DNA of 64,000 nt from Chitinophagaceae bacterium (GTDB taxonomy: Bacteria > Bacteroidota > Bacteroidia > Chitinophagales > Chitinophagaceae), in contig JAFMJI010000002.1 of the NCBI GenBank assembly GCA_017853575.1, positions 186,001 through 250,000 on the forward strand. Direction: 5' to 3'. A model generated the notes under the pieces. It saw only the letters and a list, made by a program, of their open reading frames with translations. It searched no databases and had not been told where the DNA came from. This document shows, one piece after another, positions 19,742 to 30,544 of this stretch (position 1 is its first letter; each line of letters starts with the position of its first letter). The position numbers were made by a program, and so were the translations under genes.

Positions 19742-21844
19742 TTGGAAACAAAAAAAGACATACTGTGGCGTAGTTACCTCATATACATCTTGATGTTGAT
19801 GTTGGGGGTCTGCATTTTCGCAAAAGCATTTTATATACAAAATGCTGAAGGTGCATATTGGCGCTCATTGAGTGATAGTCTACATCTTGAGTATAGGGAG
19901 ATGGATGCAGAACGAGGAACCATATATAGCGAGGATGGAAGAATGCTTAGCAGTTCAGTTCCTCTTTTTGATATCTACTTGGATTTTGGCGCTGACGGAA
20001 TTCAGGAAAAAAATGGTGAAAGATTGAAGCAACAAATAGACAGCATCGCCTACAACCTTGCATTGATCATTGGTGAAAAGTCAACACTTGACTACAAACG
20101 TGAATTGATGGATGTTTTTAACAGGCAGGATAGGTACCACCTCTTGACAAGAAATATTGATTTTAATCAATACCAGTTATTGCGTGGCATTGCTTTTATC
20201 AAAAAAAATAAAAATAAAAACGGTTTCATTTTTATTGAGAAAGAAAAAAGAATGACACCATTTGGTTTGTTGGCAAACAGAACCATTGGGCTTTCTCGAG
20301 AGTATAAAGATTCAACTGGAATGATCGTTACAAAAAATGTAGGACTCGAAAAGACCTATGATAGTTTATTAAAAGGGGTAACTGGGAAAAGATTGGTTAG
20401 GAGAATTGCTGGAGGAGCATTTGTTCCTGTTGAAGGTTCTGAAATCGAGCCTGACAATGGAAAAGATGTTATCACAACGCTCGATATCAATATTCAGGAT
20501 ATTGCTGAACAGGCATTGTTGAAAGTGATGACAGAAAATGAATGTACCAATGGTACATGTATCGTAATGGAAGTGAAGACTGGGAAAATCAAAGCCATTG
20601 CAAATCTTGGTCGCCAATCTGATGGCAGTTATGCAGAAGATTTAAACTATGCGATAACCAGATCTGAACCAGGATCAACTTTCAAGTTGATAACAATGCT
20701 TTCTGCATTAAATGATCAGTATATCAGCCTTTCAAATCATGTCAACATTGAAGGTGGCAAGTGGGAGTATGCTGGCAGAACAGTATGGGACAGTGAAAGA
20801 CATCATCATACAGATGTTACTTATCAACAAGCTTTTGAGCTGAGCTCCAATGTGGGGATGGCAAAACTTGCAGTGAATTATTACGGACGAAATCCATCAA
20901 AGTTTATCTCACACTTGGAAAAACTTCAGTTGAATAAACCAACTGGAATTGATTTAATTGGAGAATCTCAACCATCCATTCCTCGTCCTGGTAGTAAATA
21001 TTGGAGCAACGTTTCATTGCCTTGGATGGGCTTTGGATACTCAATTGCAATTTCTCCATTGCAGACCCTGATGATTTATAATGCTGTAGCCAATAAAGGC
21101 AAAATGATGAAACCTTATTTGGTAAATGCAATTATGAAAGATGGACTTACCATAAAAGAGTTCAATCCAGTTGTAATGAATGATTCAATATGCAGTCAGA
21201 AGACATTGGATCAGTTGAAAGTTTGCTTGGAAGGTGTTGTGTTGTCGGGTACTGCAAAGAGTTTATTTGATCCAAACTTTCCAATTGCTGGAAAGACTGG
21301 CACTGCACAAGTTGCGAACGGCAATAAAGGATATACTGAACATATATATCAGTCATCTTTTGCTGGTTATTTTCCTTTGGATGAACCAAAGTACTCCTGC
21401 ATTGTGGTCATAAAGAACAAACCATTTACTGCAAAATATTACGGAGCGCAGATTGCTGGTCCAGTCTTCAGAACGATCGCAAATAAATTATATACAATCG
21501 ACAGGGATTTGTATAAATATTACAAACATCCTGCACTTGTCGATACCAATCAACGATCTACAAAAGGTAAACTTTCAGATCATAGACTGATTGCACAGCA
21601 ATTGAATGTAAAAAGCAACGATCCATCCCTAGAATATTTGTCAAATAATATTTCTACTGGAATAATGCCAGACTTAAAGGGGTATGGATTGAAAGATGCG
21701 TTGGAAATTTTAGAAAATCAATCTGTCCAGGTGATTGCATACGGCAAAGGCAAAGTGAATGGTCAATCAATCCCTGCTGGAACATCGCTTCAAAAAGGAC
21801 AAACTGTGTATTTAAATCTTGGACCAAAAACTGAAAATCCCTGA
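19742..21844 (+). CDS. ftsI: Division transpeptidase (penicillin-binding protein, FtsI/PBP3 type) with C-terminal PASTA domain
   Basis: Transpeptidase SxxK (SEPGSTFKL), SSN (ELSSNVGM), KTGTAQ; PASTA-like C-terminus. Starts with TTG directly after the ftsL TAA. Confidence 0.93.
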   Translation: METKKDILWRSYLIYILMLMLGVCIFAKAFYIQNAEGAYWRSLSDSLHLEYREMDAERGTIYSEDGRMLSSSVPLFDIYLDFGADGIQEKNGERLKQQIDSIAYNLALIIGEKSTLDYKRELMDVFNRQDRYHLLTRNIDFNQYQLLRGIAFIKKNKNKNGFIFIEKEKRMTPFGLLANRTIGLSREYKDSTGMIVTKNVGLEKTYDSLLKGVTGKRLVRRIAGGAFVPVEGSEIEPDNGKDVITTLDINIQDIAEQALLKVMTENECTNGTCIVMEVKTGKIKAIANLGRQSDGSYAEDLNYAITRSEPGSTFKLITMLSALNDQYISLSNHVNIEGGKWEYAGRTVWDSERHHHTDVTYQQAFELSSNVGMAKLAVNYYGRNPSKFISHLEKLQLNKPTGIDLIGESQPSIPRPGSKYWSNVSLPWMGFGYSIAISPLQTLMIYNAVANKGKMMKPYLVNAIMKDGLTIKEFNPVVMNDSICSQKTLDQLKVCLEGVVLSGTAKSLFDPNFPIAGKTGTAQVANGNKGYTEHIYQSSFAGYFPLDEPKYSCIVVIKNKPFTAKYYGAQIAGPVFRTIANKLYTIDRDLYKYYKHPALVDTNQRSTKGKLSDHRLIAQQLNVKSNDPSLEYLSNNISTGIMPDLKGYGLKDALEILENQSVQVIAYGKGKVNGQSIPAGTSLQKGQTVYLNLGPKTENP

Positions 21845-23310
21845 TGCAATTGCTGCAAGACATATTATACAAAATTAACATCGTATCTGTTTCGGGTAAA
21901 ACAGATATACCAGTATCGGATATTCAGATCGACTCTCGATTAATAAAACCAGGTGCATGTTTTGTAGCTGTGAAAGGTGTTGCACAAGACGGACATGACT
22001 TTATCAACAAAGCAATAGAATCAGGCGCCACTTCAATTGTGTGCGAAAACATTCCTCAGCAGATTTTATCTCATATCACATACGTTCAGACAACAGATGC
22101 TGCCAGGGCTGCAGGAATCATGGCGCATGCATATTTTGGACATCCTACACAACATCTTAAACTTATTGGTGTCACAGGCACCAATGGTAAAACAACTGTC
22201 GCAACTGTATTATATAATCTGTTTATGACAATGGGGGTTAAAGCAGGACTAATTTCTACAGTAAACAACAGAATCGGCGATCAAGTTTTGCCATCTACCC
22301 ACACAACTCCAGATGTAATATCCTTGAATAACCTGTTATCAGACATGTTGAATTCAGGGTGTGAATATGTTTTCATGGAAGTGAGCAGTCATGCGATTCA
22401 TCAACAGCGAATCAGCGGATTAAATTTTGCAGGAGGAATTTTTACCAATATAACCCATGATCATCTTGATTATCATAAAACATTTGATGAATACAGAAAA
22501 GTAAAAAAAGCATTTTTTGACCAACTGCCTTCAACTGCTTTTGCCATTACAAATGAGGATGATAAAAATGGATCTTATATGCTGCAAAATACAGTAGCAA
22601 AAAAATATTCTTACAGTTTGAAGACATCTGCAGACTTCAAAGGGAAAATTATAGACAATAGCATTACCGGATTGCATATGCTTATTAATGAGCAGGAGGT
22701 TATGTTCAGGTTGATTGGTGAATTCAATGCATACAATCTATTGGCGGTATACGGCACAGCAATCCAATTGGGTCTGGACAAACAGGAACTGCTCAGGGTA
22801 ATGAGTAATCTCCATGGTGCAGAGGGAAGATTCGACTGGATGATTTCAAAACAGCAAGGTGTAATTGGTATTGTAGATTATGCACATACTCCAGATGCAT
22901 TGTTGAATGTTTTGACTACGATCAAGAAGTTGCAAAAAGGTTATGAACAAGTAATCACAGTTGTTGGGTGCGGGGGTGATAGAGATAAAACCAAGAGAAA
23001 AGTGATGGGTGCCACTGCAGCTACATACAGCAGCAAGGCAATTTTCACTTCAGATAACCCACGCAGTGAAGTTCCAGGAGATATTTTGAATGATATGAAA
23101 GTGGATATGCCTTTTGACTTGTTGAGGAAAGTGGTAACGGTGGAGGATAGAAAAGAAGCAATTAGGATGGCAGTGATGCTTGCAAAAGAAGATGACATCA
23201 TTTTGGTAGCGGGGAAGGGTCATGAAAAGTATCAGGAGATCAAAGGCATGAAACATGCGTTTGATGACAAACAGGTTTTGATAGAAGCGTTCACTGAACT
23301 AGATAAATAA
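21844..23310 (+). CDS. murE: UDP-N-acetylmuramoyl-L-alanyl-D-glutamate--meso-diaminopimelate ligase
   Basis: GVTGTNGKTTVATVLYNL, EVSSHAIHQQRI, NITHDHLDYHKT, TSDNPRSEVPGDI (DNPR motif supporting DAP specificity). Confidence 0.95.
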   Translation: MQLLQDILYKINIVSVSGKTDIPVSDIQIDSRLIKPGACFVAVKGVAQDGHDFINKAIESGATSIVCENIPQQILSHITYVQTTDAARAAGIMAHAYFGHPTQHLKLIGVTGTNGKTTVATVLYNLFMTMGVKAGLISTVNNRIGDQVLPSTHTTPDVISLNNLLSDMLNSGCEYVFMEVSSHAIHQQRISGLNFAGGIFTNITHDHLDYHKTFDEYRKVKKAFFDQLPSTAFAITNEDDKNGSYMLQNTVAKKYSYSLKTSADFKGKIIDNSITGLHMLINEQEVMFRLIGEFNAYNLLAVYGTAIQLGLDKQELLRVMSNLHGAEGRFDWMISKQQGVIGIVDYAHTPDALLNVLTTIKKLQKGYEQVITVVGCGGDRDKTKRKVMGATAATYSSKAIFTSDNPRSEVPGDILNDMKVDMPFDLLRKVVTVEDRKEAIRMAVMLAKEDDIILVAGKGHEKYQEIKGMKHAFDDKQVLIEAFTELDK

Positions 23311-23316
23311 TTAGAT

Positions 23317-24588
23317 ATGTTATATCATTTATATCTGTGGTTACAAAGTGAAGGATTGAAAATACCTGGAATGGGAGTATTTCAGTTCATCACTTTTAGG
23401 TCAATGATGGCAATTCTTCTGTCATTGTTCATCACACTTGTGTATGGAAAGAGAATCATTCTCTTTTTACAAAAAAAGCAAGTTGGTGAAAGTGTCCGTG
23501 AGCTTGGCCTTCAGGGTGAAGAACAGAAAAAGGGCACACCAACCATGGGTGGCTTTATCATTTTACTTGGTATACTCATTCCAACATTGCTTTTTGCAAA
23601 TCTTGATAAAGTATATATCAAATTGTTACTGCTGAGTACAATATGGTTGGGGCTTGTTGGTTTTGTGGATGATTATTTAAAGTTGCGTGCAAAGCGTTTG
23701 TCTCAAGAGCAAGGCATTCCATACAAAAAGGGAGACAAGGATGGATTGGCAGGATGGTTCAAGATATTAGGACAGGTTGGTTTAGGTGTCATCATCAGCA
23801 TTACCCTTTTGTTTAATGACCATGTTAAAGTATTAAGAGAGTACAATGGGCAAGGAAAACCTGCCAATGCAACCGTGGTGAAGTTTCAAGGAGGTGAAAG
23901 GTACTTTGTAAAAGCAAATGAGCCTGTCACCACCATCCCTTTTATTAAAAATCATGAATTCAACTATGCAAAATTGCTTCCTTCAGGCTTGAGACAATAC
24001 GGATGGGTTGTATACATGCTGGTGATCATTTTTATTGTAACCGCTGTTTCAAATGGAGCAAATATCACAGATGGTCTGGATGGTTTGGCAACCGGTGTAT
24101 CTGCAATTATTGGAGTATGTCTTGCATTGTTTGCATATGCAAGTGGTAACCTGATTTTCGCAGACTATCTCAATATCATGTATATCCCAAATCTTGGAGA
24201 AGTATCCATTTTTATTGCAGCCATGATTGGTGCATGTATTGGATTTCTTTGGTATAATACTTATCCCGCACAGGTTTTTATGGGAGACACAGGAAGCCTT
24301 GCGTTGGGTGGAATCATTGCTTCCCTTGCAATCATGGTGAGAAAAGAATTGCTGATACCAATTTTTTGTGCAGTGTTTTTGGTTGAAAATTTAAGTGTAA
24401 TCATTCAGGTCAGTTATTTCAAATACACAAAAAAGAAATATGGTGAGGGGAAAAGGGTTTTCTTGATGAGTCCTTTGCACCATCACTATCAAAAGAAAGG
24501 ATATCATGAAAGCAAGATAGCTGTGAGGTTTTGGATCATCACATTGCTTTTTGTTGTGTTTGCAGTCTTGTCACTGAAAATGAGATAG
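23317..24588 (+). CDS. mraY: Phospho-N-acetylmuramoyl-pentapeptide transferase
   Basis: [64 protein letters not shown]. Confidence 0.96.
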   Translation: MLYHLYLWLQSEGLKIPGMGVFQFITFRSMMAILLSLFITLVYGKRIILFLQKKQVGESVRELGLQGEEQKKGTPTMGGFIILLGILIPTLLFANLDKVYIKLLLLSTIWLGLVGFVDDYLKLRAKRLSQEQGIPYKKGDKDGLAGWFKILGQVGLGVIISITLLFNDHVKVLREYNGQGKPANATVVKFQGGERYFVKANEPVTTIPFIKNHEFNYAKLLPSGLRQYGWVVYMLVIIFIVTAVSNGANITDGLDGLATGVSAIIGVCLALFAYASGNLIFADYLNIMYIPNLGEVSIFIAAMIGACIGFLWYNTYPAQVFMGDTGSLALGGIIASLAIMVRKELLIPIFCAVFLVENLSVIIQVSYFKYTKKKYGEGKRVFLMSPLHHHYQKKGYHESKIAVRFWIITLLFVVFAVLSLKMR

Positions 24589-24593
24589 AAACA

Positions 24594-25931
24594 ATGGGAA
24601 AGAAAATAATCATATTGGGTGCTGGTGAAAGTGGTGTAGGAACTGCTTTGTTGTGCAAGCAACAAGGATATGATGTTTTTGTCTCAGATGCTGGTAAGAT
24701 TCAACAGCACTATGAAAAAGAATTGATTGATAATCAAATTGAATTCGAACAAGGCGGCCATGATGTAGTTAAAATTCTTGCTGCTGATGAGGTTATGAAG
24801 AGTCCTGGGATCTCACATAAAACCGAAATCGTAAAACAAATTTTACAAAAAGGAATTCCAGTCATCAGCGAAATTGAAATTGCATATCGATATAAGGGTG
24901 ATAGCAAGATCATAGGTATTACCGGAAGCAATGGCAAGACAACGACGACTTCTCTGATCTATCAAATATGCAAAAAAGGTGGCCTTGATTGTGCTTTGGT
25001 TGGAAACATCGGGAATTCAATCGCCCGTCAAATAGCGCTAGATCCGAAACAGCTTTATGTTGTTGAGATTAGCAGTTTTCAGTTGGACGATATCATTGCT
25101 TTCAGGCCGGATATTGCAGTGCTTACAAACATCACTGAAGATCATTTGGATCGATACGATTACGATTTTAATAAGTACATAAAAGCAAAATTCAATATCA
25201 CTAAAAATCAGACATCAATGGACTTCTTCATTTACAATGCAGATGATCCAGTTACGGCTCAACAACTTACCCATTACCCATTTCATTCTAAACCACTACC
25301 CATTAGTATGCAAAGAGAAATGCCAAAAGGTGCTTTTATCAAAGACGGCAATATGACCGTTGCGCATGGTGATTCTTTCTCAATGAGCATTTTTGATTTC
25401 GCGCTCAAAGGAAAACATAATCAATACAATTCCATGGCAGCGGCAGTTGCAGGATCAGTTGTAGGAATACGAAAAGAAAAAATTCGTGAAGCAGTTTCTT
25501 CTTTTGAAAGCCTGGAACATCGGATGGAAAAGGTTGCAACCGTTCGTGGAATTGAATTTATCAATGATTCAAAAGCAACAAATGTAAACAGTACATGGTT
25601 TGCTTTGGAGAGCATGGATAAGCCGGTAACACTCATTCTCGGAGGCGTGGATAAGGGGAATGATTATGATTTAATCAAGGAGATGGTTGCTGAAAAAGTA
25701 AAAGCAATCATTTGTATGGGTGTCGATAATTCAAAGATTCATGCTGCATTTGATGGGGTGGTTGAGAAAGTAATCGATGCTGGAAGCGCAGAGGATGCAG
25801 TTAAATCCGCTTATGAAATTTCTAAAAAAGGTGATGTAGTGCTGCTAAGTCCAGCATGTGCAAGTTTTGATTTATTCAAAAATTATGAGGACAGGGGACA
25901 ACAATTTAAAAAAGCAGTAAAAGAACTATAG
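24594..25931 (+). CDS. murD: UDP-N-acetylmuramoylalanine--D-glutamate ligase
   Basis: GITGSNGKTTTTSLIYQI, VVEISSFQLDDI, NITEDHLDRYDYDF, NDSKATNVNSTWFAL. True ATG at 24594; the track start 24531 overlaps mraY. Confidence 0.95.
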   Translation: MGKKIIILGAGESGVGTALLCKQQGYDVFVSDAGKIQQHYEKELIDNQIEFEQGGHDVVKILAADEVMKSPGISHKTEIVKQILQKGIPVISEIEIAYRYKGDSKIIGITGSNGKTTTTSLIYQICKKGGLDCALVGNIGNSIARQIALDPKQLYVVEISSFQLDDIIAFRPDIAVLTNITEDHLDRYDYDFNKYIKAKFNITKNQTSMDFFIYNADDPVTAQQLTHYPFHSKPLPISMQREMPKGAFIKDGNMTVAHGDSFSMSIFDFALKGKHNQYNSMAAAVAGSVVGIRKEKIREAVSSFESLEHRMEKVATVRGIEFINDSKATNVNSTWFALESMDKPVTLILGGVDKGNDYDLIKEMVAEKVKAIICMGVDNSKIHAAFDGVVEKVIDAGSAEDAVKSAYEISKKGDVVLLSPACASFDLFKNYEDRGQQFKKAVKEL

Positions 25932-25934
25932 TTC

Positions 25935-27185
25935 ATGCAAGGAGAAGGCTTAGATATCAAACAATACTCATTGTCGAGTATAACAAAGAGGACCAAAGGT
26001 GATAAAGTCATCTGGACCCTTGTTGTATTGCTCACATTGATGAGTTTATTGGCTGTCTATAGCAGTACAGGAACACTTGCATACAAATTATCCAAAAGCA
26101 CTGAATCCTATTTATTCAAACAAATAGTATTTATCGCAATTGGTGTTGCTATTATTTATTTCGCTCACCTTGTAAACTATACAGTGTATTCAAAAGTTGC
26201 GCAGGTATTATTTATTATTTCCGTTCCACTTTTACTTTATACACTTTTCTTTGGAACAAACTTAAATGATGCCAATCGTTGGATCAGATTGCCTATTATC
26301 AATCTTACATTTCAAACCTCTGATCTGGCAAAGCTTGCACTCTTTATGTATTTAAGCAGGCAGTTAAGTAAACGTCAGGAAACCATAAAAGATTTTAAAA
26401 CTGGATTTCTGCCTGTCATTGCACCTGTGTTGCTAATATGTGCATTAATTACTCCTGCAAATCTTTCTACCGCATTGCTTACTGGTGCAACAAGCATGTT
26501 GCTGTTGTTCATTGGAAGAGCAAATATTAAGCATTTATTATTGGTGATGCTGATCGCATTGTTGCCAATTGCTATGCTGATCGGATTTGCAAGAATGTAT
26601 TATAACGATCAAACTGGAAAATCCGAACCGCTTCCTACCGTATTAACGAAGGGCCGTGTTGAAACTTGGATTAAGCGTGTACAAAGTTTTATGTATGCTG
26701 ATAAGGAAGAAGCTTCATTTCAAGTACAACAGGCAAAAATTGCCATTGCAAAAGGCAGATGGGTAGGATTGGGACCTGGAAACAGTGAAGCAAGAAACTT
26801 CTTGCCTCATCCTTATTCAGATTTTATTTATGCAATCATCATTGAAGAATATGGATTGATCGGTGGTGCTATCATACTCATGATATACCTGTTGTTTTTA
26901 TATAGATGTCTTCGCATCATGAGAAGGTGTCCTTATGCATTTGGTGCATTTCTCTCACTGGGATTGAGTTTTACCTTGGTCATTCAGGCAATGGCAAACA
27001 TGGCAGTGAATGTGAATCTCTTTCCGGTTACAGGGGTGACGCTTCCATTGGTAAGTATGGGTGGAAGTTCTTTCTTATTCACCTGTCTTGCAATAGGAAT
27101 CATTTTAAGTGTTGCCAGAAATGTTGAGATCATGGAAGGAAAGGCAGAACCTGAAACAGTAAAAGAAGAAGGAGGTATGGCGTGA
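25935..27185 (+). CDS. ftsW: Division flippase/glycosyltransferase FtsW (SEDS family)
   Basis: Multi-TM SEDS protein; GPGNSEARNFLPHPYSDFIYAIIIEEYGLIGG, NLFPVTGVTLPLVSMGGSS. Confidence 0.95.
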   Translation: MQGEGLDIKQYSLSSITKRTKGDKVIWTLVVLLTLMSLLAVYSSTGTLAYKLSKSTESYLFKQIVFIAIGVAIIYFAHLVNYTVYSKVAQVLFIISVPLLLYTLFFGTNLNDANRWIRLPIINLTFQTSDLAKLALFMYLSRQLSKRQETIKDFKTGFLPVIAPVLLICALITPANLSTALLTGATSMLLLFIGRANIKHLLLVMLIALLPIAMLIGFARMYYNDQTGKSEPLPTVLTKGRVETWIKRVQSFMYADKEEASFQVQQAKIAIAKGRWVGLGPGNSEARNFLPHPYSDFIYAIIIEEYGLIGGAIILMIYLLFLYRCLRIMRRCPYAFGAFLSLGLSFTLVIQAMANMAVNVNLFPVTGVTLPLVSMGGSSFLFTCLAIGIILSVARNVEIMEGKAEPETVKEEGGMA

Positions 27186-28285
27186 GAGAATTAAAAATTA
27201 TCATAGCAGGTGGAGGAACCGGAGGGCATATTTTTCCGGCAATTGCAGTAGCGAATGCTTTGAGAAAAATCGATGCATCTATTAAAGTATTGTTTGTAGG
27301 TGCAAAAGGCAAAATGGAAATGGAGAAAGTGCCACAAGCAGGTTATCATATTGAAGGGCTTGACATCGCAGGATTCAATAGGGCAAAGCTTTGGAAAAAC
27401 TGGAGTCTTCCATTCAAGTTGATCTCAAGTTTTATTCAGGTTAAAAAAATATTCAAATCATTCAAGCCAGATGCCGTTTTTGGTGTTGGAGGATATTCAA
27501 GTTTCCCTGTTTTGAGATTTGCGCAGCGACTAGCCATTCCAACTTTTTTGCATGAGGCAAATTCATTTGCAGGAAAAGCAAATATGATGCTAGGTAAAAA
27601 AGCAACTGCAGTTTTGGTCGGTACTGATGGGATGGAAAAATTTTTCCCAAAAAATAAGATTATTAAAACCGGAAATCCAATTCGCTCAGAAATCACCCAG
27701 TCTTCATTTGAAATGGAGGATGCCTATGCGTTTTTTGGTTTGAAACAAAATATGCCAATCGTTTTAGTCATTGGAGGGAGCCTTGGTGCACGAAGTATCA
27801 ATCAAGCGCTGGCAAAAGGAATTGAGAGTTTGACAAATGTAGGTATTCAGGTTATCTGGCAAACCGGAAAGGGCAACCTCGAATTGGTTGATCAGTCGTT
27901 GCGCAAACGAAAAGGGGTATGTATAACTGAATTCATCAGTAAAATGAACTACGCATATGCAGTTTCTGATTTGGTTGTTTCGAGGGCAGGTGCAATTGCA
28001 TTGGCTGAAATATGTGCTACTGGCAAACCTTCCATTCTCATTCCATTTCCCCATGCTGCAGAAGATCATCAAACGGTAAATGCAATGGCATTGGTTAACA
28101 ATGGCGCTGCGGTCATGATAAAAGACGAAAATGTTTCGAATGAGTTGATTTCTATGATTCAACTTATGTTGAAAGACAAGGAGAAACTTGATGCGATAGG
28201 AAAGGCAGCATCTACTTTGTTTGTGAAAGATGCTGACCAACTTATTGCAAGAGAAATTTTAAATGTTTTGAAATTGAATGATTGA
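27182..28285 (+). CDS. murG: UDP-N-acetylglucosamine--N-acetylmuramyl-(pentapeptide) pyrophosphoryl-undecaprenol GlcNAc transferase
   Basis: IIAGGGTGGHIFPAIAVANAL, GVGGYSSFPVL, VIGGSLGARSINQAL, SRAGAIALAEI. Confidence 0.96.
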   Translation: MRELKIIIAGGGTGGHIFPAIAVANALRKIDASIKVLFVGAKGKMEMEKVPQAGYHIEGLDIAGFNRAKLWKNWSLPFKLISSFIQVKKIFKSFKPDAVFGVGGYSSFPVLRFAQRLAIPTFLHEANSFAGKANMMLGKKATAVLVGTDGMEKFFPKNKIIKTGNPIRSEITQSSFEMEDAYAFFGLKQNMPIVLVIGGSLGARSINQALAKGIESLTNVGIQVIWQTGKGNLELVDQSLRKRKGVCITEFISKMNYAYAVSDLVVSRAGAIALAEICATGKPSILIPFPHAAEDHQTVNAMALVNNGAAVMIKDENVSNELISMIQLMLKDKEKLDAIGKAASTLFVKDADQLIAREILNVLKLND

Positions 28286-29645
28286 GAATATCAACATATC
28301 AGAAATTAAAAAAGTTTATTTCATCGGAATAGGTGGAATTGGTATGAGTGCAATTGCTAGATATTTTCTTTCAATTGGTATTCAGGTTGCAGGTTATGAT
28401 AAAACATCAACAAAACTTACAGACTCCTTGATCAAAGAAGGTGCCTCTATTGTTTTCAACGATGATCCTGCAACATGCCCAACAGATGTTGACATGGTGG
28501 TATATACACCTGCAATTCCTTCAGATTCCAGTATAAAGCATTTCTATGAGCAGCAAGGAAAGCACTTGCTGAAGAGGAGCGATGTACTGGGTATTATTTC
28601 GAAACATACATATAATATATGTATTGCCGGAACACATGGCAAGACTACCATCAGCACAATGGTTGCACATGTATTGAGGGATGCCAACTATGGGTGCAAT
28701 GCATTTTTGGGGGGCATTTCATCAAATTATCAAACAAATTTCTGGAGCAGTGAAAATAATTGTGCCGTCATTGAGGCGGATGAATACGATAGGAGTTTTT
28801 TGAAACTCCATCCAAATATTATTGCAATAACAGCGATGGATCCTGATCATTTGGATATATATGGAACCGCAGCTGAAATGGAAAAAGCATTTCTATCTTT
28901 TGCTGAAAAATTAAAATCAGATGGATTGCTGATTACACGAAAAGGACTTTCAAAAGAAAATGAATTTTCATCCGCACTGCATTATACATATCATATTGAA
29001 AGAAAGGATGCAGACATATATGCGAGTGAAATAAACATTTTGGATGGTTCTTACAACTACAATGTAAGCGGACCTGGATGGAGTTTAAGCAATGTGAGGT
29101 TGAATATGGGTGGAATGCACAATGTTGAAAACAGCCTGGTGGCAATTGCAATAGCTAAATTCCTGGGTATTGAAGATGCTAAAATTCTTTCAGCCATTGC
29201 TAGTTTCAAAGGAGTAAAAAGAAGATTCGAATACATCATCAAGTCGCCTAATCAAGTGTTTATTGATGATTATGCGCATCATCCTGAGGAACTACGTGCA
29301 TTGATTTCAAGTACAAAGCGTCTCTATCCTGCAAAAAAACTTACCGTAATATTTCAACCTCATCTCTTTTCCAGAACACGTGATTTCGCAGATGGCTTTG
29401 CTGAAAGTCTTTCAATCGCAGATCAAGCAATCATCCTTCCAATATATCCGGCCAGAGAAAAACCTATTGAAGGAGTTTCAAGCAGCATGATCGGTGATAA
29501 AGTGAAAACTTCAGTTTCCCTTATAGATTATGAAAGCGTTGAAAGTTATGTTGATAGGCAAAAGCCTGAATTATTGGTGACAGCAGGCGCAGGAGACATA
29601 GACAAATGTGTTGAACCTTTAAAAAATATTTTATTGAATCAATGA
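28278..29645 (+). CDS. murC: UDP-N-acetylmuramate--L-alanine ligase
   Basis: VYFIGIGGIGMSAIARYFL, AGTHGKTTISTMVAHVL, VIEADEYDRSFLKL, DDYAHHPEELRA. Confidence 0.96.
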   Translation: MIENINISEIKKVYFIGIGGIGMSAIARYFLSIGIQVAGYDKTSTKLTDSLIKEGASIVFNDDPATCPTDVDMVVYTPAIPSDSSIKHFYEQQGKHLLKRSDVLGIISKHTYNICIAGTHGKTTISTMVAHVLRDANYGCNAFLGGISSNYQTNFWSSENNCAVIEADEYDRSFLKLHPNIIAITAMDPDHLDIYGTAAEMEKAFLSFAEKLKSDGLLITRKGLSKENEFSSALHYTYHIERKDADIYASEINILDGSYNYNVSGPGWSLSNVRLNMGGMHNVENSLVAIAIAKFLGIEDAKILSAIASFKGVKRRFEYIIKSPNQVFIDDYAHHPEELRALISSTKRLYPAKKLTVIFQPHLFSRTRDFADGFAESLSIADQAIILPIYPAREKPIEGVSSSMIGDKVKTSVSLIDYESVESYVDRQKPELLVTAGAGDIDKCVEPLKNILLNQ

Positions 29646-30541
29646 TTAAGAAGTCCATCATATTAAAAGTGCTCAATATTCTCCTGTGGATCTGCATCGG
29701 ATCTGGACTTTCATTTCTTTTGATCAGTGCAATTGTGAAAGAAAAGGCTGCAGTTTGTAAAAATATTGAAATCACTTTTCTGGATGAGAAGTTGATCAAT
29801 ATGATTGAAAAAAATGAGGTATACAACAGCTTGTGGCCCACTCAATTAAAAGAATCTCCTATTGGAAGACCAGTAGCCGCATTCAATTTATTTGAACTTG
29901 AAAAACAACTTGGTAAAAATCCATGGATTCAAAAAGCAGACATATATTTTGATAATCAGCAAAACCTTCATGTTGATATCAAGCAAAAAAATCCTGTTGC
30001 AAGAGTATTTACTCCAGATGGAAATTCTTTTTATCTGGACAATCAGTATGGCCTCTTGCCATTGAAGACAACCGATCACATTGTACTACCAGTGTTTACG
30101 AATTTCTATATCAATCCTTTGGGAATGAATAAACTTGATAGTGCACTGGTTGAAAGAGTGGTTAGCCTTTCTAATTACATTTTAAATGATCCATTCTGGT
30201 TGGCGCAGTTGGAATCGGTGTATATACGTCCGGACAATAGTTTTGAACTAACTCCTCAAGTAGGAGAACATACGATTGATCTTGGCCAAAGAGACGATTG
30301 GGAGCCCATGTTTAAAAAATTAAAATTATTGTATAAAAAATTCAATACTGAAAAATCTTGGGCAAGGTATTCGGTTATCAATCTTCAGTTCAAAGATCAG
30401 ATTGTATGTGAGCGATCTGGAGTTCAAATGATAACTGCAGATTCAAGCCTGACAAATACTATCCAATCTGATTCATCAAATACAGTTCAATCAATTTTAA
30501 AAACTTCTATCATTAAGAATATAAACCCCAGTAAAAAGTGA
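29642..30541 (+). CDS. ftsQ: Cell division protein FtsQ/DivIB-like
   Basis: Position between murC and ftsA; N-terminal TM and POTRA/FtsQ-like segment (LEKQLGKNPWIQKADIYFDNQQNLHVDIKQKNPVARVF). Confidence 0.85.
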   Translation: MIKKSIILKVLNILLWICIGSGLSFLLISAIVKEKAAVCKNIEITFLDEKLINMIEKNEVYNSLWPTQLKESPIGRPVAAFNLFELEKQLGKNPWIQKADIYFDNQQNLHVDIKQKNPVARVFTPDGNSFYLDNQYGLLPLKTTDHIVLPVFTNFYINPLGMNKLDSALVERVVSLSNYILNDPFWLAQLESVYIRPDNSFELTPQVGEHTIDLGQRDDWEPMFKKLKLLYKKFNTEKSWARYSVINLQFKDQIVCERSGVQMITADSSLTNTIQSDSSNTVQSILKTSIIKNINPSKK

Positions 30542-30544
30542 ATT

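Noticed and set aside
19313-19840. 175-aa minus-strand ORF spanning rsmH/ftsL/ftsI
   Set aside because: Antisense to three dcw genes; aromatic-rich low-quality translation.
24531-24593. Upstream start of murD
   Set aside because: Overlaps the end of mraY; ATG at 24594 gives the conserved MurD N-terminus.
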